Source: Gibbula magus
Taxonomy: Eukaryota; Mollusca; Gastropoda; Trochida; Trochidae
NCBI GenBank assembly: GCA_936450465.1
Contig: OW388300.1
Location: 54,278,035-54,342,034 of the forward strand
Length of the DNA: 64,000 bases
Direction of reading: 5' to 3'
Positions 57,901-64,000 of this stretch are shown piece by piece. The position numbers were made by a program, and so were the translations under genes. Position 1 is the stretch's first letter. The number at the start of each line of letters is the position of its first letter. The notes beneath the pieces are model-generated. The model made no database searches. It was not told the DNA's origin and worked only from the letters and a program-made list of their open reading frames with translations.

Positions 57901-60459
57901 TGGTCGGTATTACAAACAACAATGTAATGAAAGAAGATGAAATGTAGATCTGATAACCTGTACTGTGTATGAGCATGTGTAAGCTGGTGAATGTTGCAGA
58001 TCGTGGAGGACTTTGAGGTTCTAGACCTGGACACAGTCACTCCAGAGCAGGAGGAGATGTTTCAGGACTGGTTGAAAGTCCGCGAGGATGACTGGAACCA
58101 CTACCGTTGTCTGTATGTACATTGATATCAATGCCAGATCAAGAGGGCAGGTTGAGAGGGTTTGAATCTCCCCACCCCCCAGTCCCCAGAACAGTTTGGA
58201 ACTTCCCCTTTGCAAATTCCTGGATCTGCTTATGGCTATTCAAAGCTGTTTCCAATGGTTCACTAGGTGCAGCCAAGTCACAATTTGGGCCATTCTCCAT
58301 TATTGGCCAGTTTAAGCCTTGCTGCATTTCCTTTACTTTATGTGCCAGTGTAGCGGCACCTTGCTACACTAGCACAGAACAGTTAGGAAAATGCAACAAG
58401 GCTTAAATTAGCAAGTGATGGAAACTGTTGGAGAGTTATGACTTGCAAGGGTAGTTGCAAAGAGTTTAACTTACCCTACATCATATGCCTGCTTCTTCCG
58501 ATTTACTGAAGTTTGTTCCGAACATCCTGTACATGTGCCAAGTGAAAGGAGTGGCTCAAAACACTGTTCTGGGTTTGCGGGATATGTTCCATTGTTGTAC
58601 GCTTGCACCATCTATTTCAAGGCAACATGTTCCGCACGCCCAGAACAGTGTTCATATACACTGCTTTCACTTTGCACATGGTACGGACGTTCAGAACAAA
58701 CTCAATAATCGAAAGGAGCAGACCTAAAATTACTATTTGCATCTCTTACTCAATAAGGCGCTTGGTTAATATCAAATCTGACAATTACTTAGACTTAAAG
58801 GGGCAGTAGCACGTTTTTTCGCTCAAATAAGTTGATGAAATGTATTTGAAAAATAATTTCACCAATAGTAAAACATCCTTCTCTCTTTGGAAAATAAAGT
58901 TTAAAATGAGTGTACATGTTTCGGTAAAACCATGGGAATCATTTTTGTAATAAAAAATAATAAATTGTGTTCACAATAAAATGGCCGCCATGCAATTTTT
59001 GCTTTATACGCAACATAGTTTTTTTACCACTACGGATAATTGGTTTGTGTAATAAAATGTATTACCCTCTAAAGTAAATATAAATGACATAAACTATCAT
59101 TATAAATGAGAAATTTGAAAAAATAAAATTTGCAAAAAACGTGCTACAGCGCCTTTAAAGATCATGTTTGGATAAACACTTCATTGATTATTTGTCTGTC
59201 TTGAGTCAAAAGTCAGCCTGCACTATTCTGGGTTGATTTATCTCTTTATGGACTGAATCATACTGTCGTTGCATTACCAAAATAAGGGCTAAGATTAGTT
59301 AGAAATAATCATCATTCCTATCTGCTTACTCTCTCCCCATAGATATTACTCAAGTCATATCCTCCCATATAACATCTGTTTCAATTGAACAGTTTTCTTG
59401 TGAAAGCAATACAGAATTCTGATTGAGTGAGCAAACTAATGAATTCCCATTCCTTGTCCTATATGATGTGCACATTTCTCTTATATAAAAAAATCAGCCA
59501 AAAATATGTAATTTAAATTGGTTATAAGAATGAGGACAGTAATCACTGTTGCCTTTTTTCCCACCGTAAGAGCTGTTTTGGTGAAACCACCAATATCTGT
59601 GAATTAAACGGGCGGTAGCACGTTTTTTCGCTCAAATAGGTCAATGAAATGTATTTGAAAAATAATGTCACCAATAGTAAAACATTATTTTCTCTTTGAA
59701 AAATCAAATTGAAAATGAATGTACATGGCTCGGTAGGGCCATGGGAATCGTTTTTGTTATTACAAATAATAAAATGTGTTCACAATAAAATGGCTGCTAT
59801 GCAATGTTTTGCCTTATACGCAACACCGTTATCACCACTGCGGATAATTTATTTGTGTAATAAAAAGTTTAACCCTCTAAAGTTAATATAAATCACATAA
59901 ACTATCATTATAAATGGGAAATTTGCAAAAATAAAAAAACGTGCTACTGCCCCTTAAAAAGAGAGGTAATGTGGAAGATATGGCTTGAGGTCAGTCTGTA
60001 GGGAGAGAGTGATCTTGCTGCTACTATCAGTCACTTATCCTCTTGACTTGCAGCATGTCGTCCAAGTGGCAACTGGAGAACCTGTTTTCTCTACCCCTTC
60101 CCTGGGACTCCCCGGAGATGATGGTCGGGGGAAGCGACTATGAAGAGTTTGCCAAGATCGTAGAAAATGTATGATTAGATTCGATTTTTTTAATTTACGT
60201 TGAAAACATTATTCATGAAAATGTAAAAATGTTACATAAGATGTAAATTGTAAACTAATTTTAGGACGTTAATTGCATTTTGTCAGTATGAATGTATTTA
60301 TTCCTATTTCAAAGATATGTAACTGTCATTGTGGGAAAGGAATGTTATCTGAAGGAATAACAAATAAACATTTATTATCAATCTATGTTGCAGCATCCTG
60401 AAGTGAAATACGCACCTGGCTACAACCCCGAGAAATACAACACGCTCCTCAAGCTCTGA
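51959..60459 (+). CDS. NDUFA10: NADH dehydrogenase (ubiquinone) 1 alpha subcomplex subunit 10, mitochondrial
   Basis: Eight exons join into a 400-aa protein: 51959-52514, 54462-54548, 54761-54882, 55202-55290, 57530-57584, 58000-58112, 60054-60168, 60394-60459. All introns are GT..AG and phases agree. The ATG sits in GCCATGG; the frame extends 3 codons upstream only through TTG. The first ~55 residues, rich in Arg/Lys/Ser and lacking acidic residues early on, fit a mitochondrial presequence. Next comes a PWPY..YNAYY motif, a P-loop (GNVASGKS, about 89-96) and, in exon 2, ERGPWSD, the counterpart of the ERS motif of deoxynucleoside kinases. This family is a kinase-fold accessory subunit of respiratory complex I in the inner-membrane matrix arm, with no kinase role established. 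It is longer than the human protein (about 355 aa). Confidence 0.95.
52611..53324. mobile_element. MITE with 8-bp target duplication in NDUFA10 intron 1
   Basis: GTTCTATC lies exactly on both sides (52603-52610 and 53325-53332). Inverted arms 52620-52648 and 53287-53315 (TGAwTTCGTAGACCAGAC..) differ at few positions and contain repeated TTCGTAGA words. An 8-bp duplication suggests a hAT-type transposase. The interrupted sequence is a dispersed repeat whose unbroken copy is at 47731-47915. The interior has two GATTGATGAATACAATTAA copies and is noncoding. Confidence 0.8.
53325..53495 (+). repeat. Dispersed repeat, copy split by the intron-1 MITE
   Basis: Right part of the repeat that begins at 52597. 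Matches 47745-47915 (TTTTGTGGAA, CCTGTTTACACA, TTTATATTTCACAACTT). Confidence 0.7.
54939..54963 (+). repeat. AAT microsatellite in NDUFA10 intron 3
   Basis: AATAATAATAATAATAG, a short simple repeat. Confidence 0.8.
56020..57115 (+). repeat. Dispersed noncoding repeat of about 1 kb, copy 2, in NDUFA10 intron 4
   Basis: Collinear with 27300-28130 and extending further right through AAATCGGTTCAGCCGTTACG. It ends with two near-identical hairpin tails. No conserved frame. The conserved order with abundant indels suggests the noncoding 3' part of some retroelement, which I cannot name. Confidence 0.68.
57007..57109 (+). repeat. Duplicated hairpin tail (GGTCTTC..GAAGACC)
   Basis: Units at 57007-57048 and 57068-57109 (period 61) both read AATAACAATAGGTC..GTCTTGAAGACCTAAT and fold through GGTCTTC/GAAGACC, the second unit with one mismatch. 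Confidence 0.8.
58312..58406. repeat. Foldback in NDUFA10 intron 6
   Basis: TAAGCCTTGCTGCATTTCC faces GGAAAATGCAACAAGGCTTA, with an inner GTGCCAGTGTAGC/GCTACACTAGCAC stem. A looser relative with a similar CTGCAAGGCTTAAAT arm lies at about 62371-62535. Confidence 0.75.
58514..58699. repeat. Second foldback in NDUFA10 intron 6
   Basis: Imperfect arms of about 75 bp: TGTTCCGAACATCCTGTACATGTGCC.. faces ..CACATGGTACGGACGTTCAGAACA, with ACACTGTTCTGGG/CCCAGAACAGTGT nearer the centre. Confidence 0.75.
58795..59158 (-). mobile_element. TTAA MITE, copy 3, in NDUFA10 intron 6
   Basis: TTAAAGGGGCAGTAGCACG to GTGCTACAGCGCCTTTAA, 364 bp, opposite orientation to copies 1 and 2. The interior matches them (AAAATGGCCGCCATGCAATTTTTG, ACTATCATTATAAATG). 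Confidence 0.85.
59604..59957 (-). mobile_element. TTAA MITE, copy 4, in NDUFA10 intron 6
   Basis: TTAAACGGGCGGTAGCACG to GTGCTACTGCCCCTTAA, 354 bp, same orientation as copy 3 and 445 bp from it. The left end carries three substitutions. Confidence 0.84.
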
Positions 60460-60775
60460 GCCTGATGTCTCTTAGTCTCTTTCAGTTATACAATGTACTT
60501 TAAGATCGAGAGTTGCTTGAATGGGACACAACCCCAGTCAACACTCTTGTGTCCGATCTTGAAAAGAGATCTCTAAGCTGATTTTAAGTTGCAGTCAGTG
60601 TGAGTAAATGCAGACAGACTTACGACTGGTTTGAAAGTTAATTTGGGAATTCTCCTGTTGGGAGTTGAATTGTTGTACAAATGGTTAGGTCAACTTTCTG
60701 GATGTTCGCCAGGCATGATTACATAGTGCTGTGTTTCACTAAAGTGAAAATAAAATATTTATAGTTAATTTGTTT
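60460..60775 (+). other. NDUFA10 3' UTR with poly(A) signal
   Basis: AATAAA at 60749-60754 lies 290 bases after the TGA (60457-60459). A T/G-rich stretch (TTTGTTTTTGTG) just beyond fits the downstream element. Confidence 0.65.
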
Positions 60776-60939
60776 TTGTGTTACATTCTGTATGTACCTA
60801 AGTGATCTAATAAGCACCCAGGTCATATAGCTGAAACATGTTCAAAGGGAGTGTAGGACACCCTGCACATTACCAATGATTTCTATAATTGTACATGCTT
60901 AAATTGGTAGAAGGAGAAAATTAATAAAGTAAGTCTAAT

Positions 60940-61400
60940 TAAAATAGAGCCATGGGCTCTGCAGCTCATCAGGATTTCATTGATTTATTATCTAAGGTTG
61001 AGTTTCTAATTTATCTCAAGTAATACATTGTTAACAAGCAAATAATAGGTTTTTAGATCGTGACCGTTGTTACTCACAATTGGGGTCACAGGGCCAAGGA
61101 GTCTGCCCATAACTTTTCAGCTCTCAAGTTTTTTTGGACCTGGAGAAGAATATGAAAATAGGTTTATAAGGATGTGACCCTATTTGGGGTCACGGGGTCA
61201 CGAAATCTACAATTTAGAATCCCCATTGGTCAAGGAGTCTGCACATCATGTTTCAGCTCTCTAAGAGTCATTGGTTCTAGAGAAGAAGTCGAAAAAGCGA
61301 AAAGTTTACGGATGGACGCACAGATGCCGGATGTCATGCCATGCCATAAGCCCATCAGGACTTTCAGACCTTATGAGCTAAAAATTGACCATTTTCGTGA
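60940..61400 (+). repeat. Dispersed repeat with two diverged internal units
   Basis: TTGGGGTCAC..CAAGGAGTCTGC..TTTCAGCTCTC is repeated about 125-140 bp apart. The right end reads ACGGATGGACGCACAGATGCCGG..CATAAGCCCATCAGG..CTTATGAGCTAAAAAT, the kind of short-hairpin tail common in invertebrate repeats. The 80-aa frame over its right half is part of the repeat, not a gene. Confidence 0.6.
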
Positions 61401-61453
61401 GGAATTTGCAAAATAGTGCATCAACCAAGATACGATTTATATCATTCTGAGAT

Positions 61454-61507
61454 CGCCGCTAATGGCTGCAATACTGCCGAAGCGGCGTTAAACAATAACT
61501 CACTCAC
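61454..61507 (+). mobile_element. Ultra-short SINE-tail retroposon (54 bp), copy 2
   Basis: TCATTCTGAGAT flanks it exactly (61442-61453 and 61508-61519), a 12-bp target duplication. The insert is identical over its whole length to the core of 18712-18771: CGCCGCT/AGCGGCG hairpin, TTAAACAATAA, ACTC repeat. There is no tRNA head and no SINE body at this site. Confidence 0.8.
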
Positions 61508-61519
61508 TCACTCATTCTG

Positions 61520-62004
61520 AGATTTCCTCACGAAACCGTCTGGTAACAGCCCGAAGACTCCCATGTTTTGATGCTATGCAGGTAGCCAATCACAGAATGT
61601 CCAACAAAAGCTTGCACTACAAGAAGCTAGGGGCAAGTAACTCCCAACAACCATACTTTTGTCAGTTTCCGTAACATGAGGAATGTGTTTAATGATTACG
61701 AATGTTTTCGAAACGGCAACCGTTTAAATCCATAATTGGTCAGCTATGTGACTGGGTTTTGTCTGCACTAAACTGGTACAGAACACACGCCTATGGATGT
61801 TCTCAGACCTTGTGGAGAGGAATCTACAGAACCTGTTCGTATCCTGCTCGATGCATTATTTTGTAAATATGTTCCTCGGAACAAGGTCAATTTTTATAGT
61901 GAGGGCACTCATTTGGTTGATTCCCAGCCACAACATGGAACTGGAGACTATCAATCTGGTGGGAAAACCAGTGAACATATAACAGAAGTTTTATGTGCTG
62001 TGCA
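61520..62004. other. No gene seen
   Basis: Intergenic. A 72-codon open frame at 61793 has no family resemblance. Confidence 0.45.
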
Positions 62005-62262
62005 TCTGTGACATCATAAAACAATTGTTCGTGACATCACTGTAGCATGCCGTCGCAAGAGAACTGAGCCATCTCCTGACTATTTATGTGATTCAAATGG
62101 AATAGAATGGGTAATAAAGAAATTAATACACTCGGAAGTGTGCCATATGACTTTTACGAAACTCGTGCACATTTTTTAATAACCCTCGCTCTTGTTCGGT
62201 GAAATATAAAAAAATTACGCTCGTTTAGTAAAAGTCATATGACACCCCCTAGGGTAATAATA
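62005..62262 (-). mobile_element. Foldback-headed repeat (GTCATATGAC family), copy 2, inverted
   Basis: Reverse-orientation partner of 47292-47550. It contains TTGTTCGTGACATCACTGTAGCATGCCGTCG, then arms near 62138-62161 and 62226-62245 (GTCATATGAC-type). More diverged than copy 1. Confidence 0.65.
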
Positions 62263-63375
62263 TCTACCTATAATGTAAGTGAAAACGGCAAAAAACTCAA
62301 ATCTTCTCACTTCAATGGATGTAATGCATTTGACATCTAGATAAGTTGCCCTCAGGGCCAGGTAATACCCAAGGCATAACTTTTGCAAGTCTCCTATGCC
62401 TCATTTCCATGCTAGGAAATCGGAGCCAATTATGCATTTCAGGTGCAGTGCTCCACTATTTTAGCACAGAAAAGTGAGGGAAATACTGCAAGGCTTAAAT
62501 CACCCAGTTATGGAAACTGACAAGAGTTATGCCTTGCGTAGGGAAGTTGGGCCAGGTCCAGCTGGGCTTCACCAACCTTTAATAGTCAATTATCAATCCA
62601 TCTATGAGATCTAACCCTGTAAGTTCATAGGGTGTGCATTTTGGACACCTCTAGTAAGTAAGAAAAACAACATTTATGGTGTAACAGTTTAGTTACATCG
62701 TCCAAATGTAGGGCAAATTTACCATAGTTCTAAGAGTATAACTGTACAATAAATATCCATCTGTAGAAAGTCAATTTCAGCAGAGTACACTATTATATAT
62801 AACAATTTTTATTTGAGTTATAAATACTTACAAATACAGAATTATTAGTTTTAAAATATTTGGTTGCGTATATAACACTTTGCTCAAGATTCGAACCGTT
62901 TTTACCTAAATGAAACAGTATCGCCTAATGTTTCCTAATGGCTTAAAATATTTATCAAAATAATTTTTAATATCCCAAAACAATTGGGGAGTGCCCATGC
63001 TCCATGCACCATAATACTGTATTTCACAAACAAGAATTATACATTAATACACAGAAATGCTTTCAGCTGATAAATTGTTAGCAACTGCTGCATTGTGGTG
63101 ACTTGTTATGGTCTCTCAACCTGTTAATAAACTTTGCCAACAATGAAGTATTGTTTAGTTTTCCTTTTATTTTCTGCAATCGGTCAACTGATGTCCGATA
63201 GGTCAATTTTCCATTTGGACAAACTGGATTTACAATCGGACATGTCTGGCAAATAGACCGATTTCTGCATCCCTGGTATATAGCGCTCGTGTATGTAATT
63301 TATGAAATAAGATGTGACAAAAATAAGCTTACAAAATCTTAAATGAAGTTGACATAAATTTGGAATATTTGGTGC
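62263..63375. other. No further gene; includes the likely 3' UTR of the Ig gene
   Basis: On the minus strand AATAAA at 63171-63166 lies about 205 bases after the stop of the Ig gene and is a reasonable poly(A) signal. The foldback-like 62371-62535 is related to 58312-58406. Otherwise AT-rich. Confidence 0.4.
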
Positions 63376-63960
63376 TCACATGCGTCTAAGTGGGATGGTG
63401 TGCAGATCAGAATCGGACTGACGAGAACAGCTCCTCCAGCACACGAACAGCTTGTAGGAGAGGTACAGCACCGCATAGGTCAGGAGGAATCCTGCGATGC
63501 ATCCTGCGCCTACCACTAGTCGGAATGCAACATTCTGCATGTCTGTCTGCACAACCAGCACATGCATAGCTGCCTCAATATGGATGTCCTTGTAAAGCAG
63601 ACGGCATCTGAATACTCCACTGTGAATGGAGGAGAGATGTTGGAACACAAGTGTGTTGTTCTTAGTTACGAATATTCCGCTGTTTTTCCTTAAATACTGT
63701 TTCTGTGTTAAGCATGTCACATGATCCGGTAGTTCCCAGTCGACTCTGGCGTCAGAATGTTTTGCATATTCAGGAAAACATGGGAAATGTCGTGTCTCAC
63801 CTAGCAAGCCAACATAACGTGATGGCGGTCTGTCGAAGTTGTATGTCTCATTTCCTGGAGGGATTTCTTCTGAAGATATTTGAGAATTTTGTCCATTGGT
63901 AGACAATAATGACATCAGCAGAAGAAGAGACATGGCATTATGCCAGTGAAGTTTGTCCAT
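63376..63960 (-). CDS. Type I membrane protein with one Ig domain
   Basis: 194 aa. A hydrophobic leader (about residues 8-20) is followed by polar sequence, then one immunoglobulin fold: C61 and C119 are 58 apart, W75 sits 14 after the first Cys, and S114-G-V-F-R-C119 matches the classic F-strand pattern. An extra Cys at 83 is unusual. N-glycosylation sequons are at N37 and N101. A transmembrane helix spans about 147-169, followed by a short Cys/Arg/Ser tail of 25 residues. Minus-strand sequence before the ATG is TATTTTATTCAG, a strong splice acceptor 6 bases upstream, so an untranslated exon lies beyond the window. No orthologue recognised. The tail lacks an obvious signalling motif. It may be a surface-recognition or adhesion protein; that is inference. 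Confidence 0.85.
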   Translation of the reverse strand: MDKLHWHNAMSLLLLMSLLSTNGQNSQISSEEIPPGNETYNFDRPPSRYVGLLGETRHFPCFPEYAKHSDARVDWELPDHVTCLTQKQYLRKNSGIFVTKNNTLVFQHLSSIHSGVFRCRLLYKDIHIEAAMHVLVVQTDMQNVAFRLVVGAGCIAGFLLTYAVLYLSYKLFVCWRSCSRQSDSDLHTIPLRRM

Positions 63961-64000
63961 TTCAACTGAATAAAATACAAAATGACAGTATGAACATTCA

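Noticed and set aside
61174..61416. 80-codon plus-strand frame
   Set aside because: It is part of a dispersed repeat with a hairpin tail; the apparent coding is incidental.

Overview
The window is eukaryotic nuclear DNA: AT-rich, with spliced genes (GT..AG introns), long intergenic stretches and a dense load of transposable elements. A tRNA-headed SINE ending in a GCGGCGTTAAAC..ACTCACTCAC tail, together with the protein types seen, points to a mollusc. A gastropod, perhaps an abalone-like vetigastropod, is my best guess; this is inference, not proof.

Only three host protein genes can be supported. (1) 30101-31192, minus strand: an intronless-CDS class A (rhodopsin-like) GPCR of 363 aa, peptide-receptor-like, with a likely intron in its 5' UTR. 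(2) 51959-60459, plus strand: an eight-exon gene for NDUFA10, the deoxynucleoside-kinase-fold accessory subunit of mitochondrial complex I. I assembled it exon by exon; phases are consistent throughout and the product is 400 aa. (3) 63376-63960, minus strand: a small type I membrane protein with one Ig domain, with a splice acceptor just upstream of its ATG.

Most of the rest is mobile DNA. 1-4500 holds a diverged tandem duplication, one copy of which was split by a 2.8-kb LTR element lacking protein-coding capacity (437-bp LTRs, 4-bp target duplication). 11222-17780 is a complete, very young BEL/Pao retrotransposon on the minus strand: 197-bp LTRs differing at one base, a CTGAC target duplication and one uninterrupted gag-pol frame. 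17.8-28 kb holds a SINE with another insertion inside it, a 105-bp foldback, and MITE-like and dispersed repeats. 32-49 kb holds many MITEs and foldbacks, several ending at TTAA. 49499-50950 is a CpG-rich, nested pair of PIF/Harbinger-like MITEs crowded with ACGTG motifs. The NDUFA10 introns carry a MITE with 8-bp target duplications, a 1-kb dispersed repeat, foldbacks and two TTAA MITEs.

The most novel signal is a retroposon-like insert of only about 54-60 bp. It occurs twice (18712-18771 and 61454-61507) with an identical core and flanking duplications of 15 and 12 bp. It corresponds to the hairpin-plus-tail end of the local SINE, as if the tail alone can be mobilised.

No CRISPR, rRNA, functional tRNA, operon or prokaryotic gene was seen.
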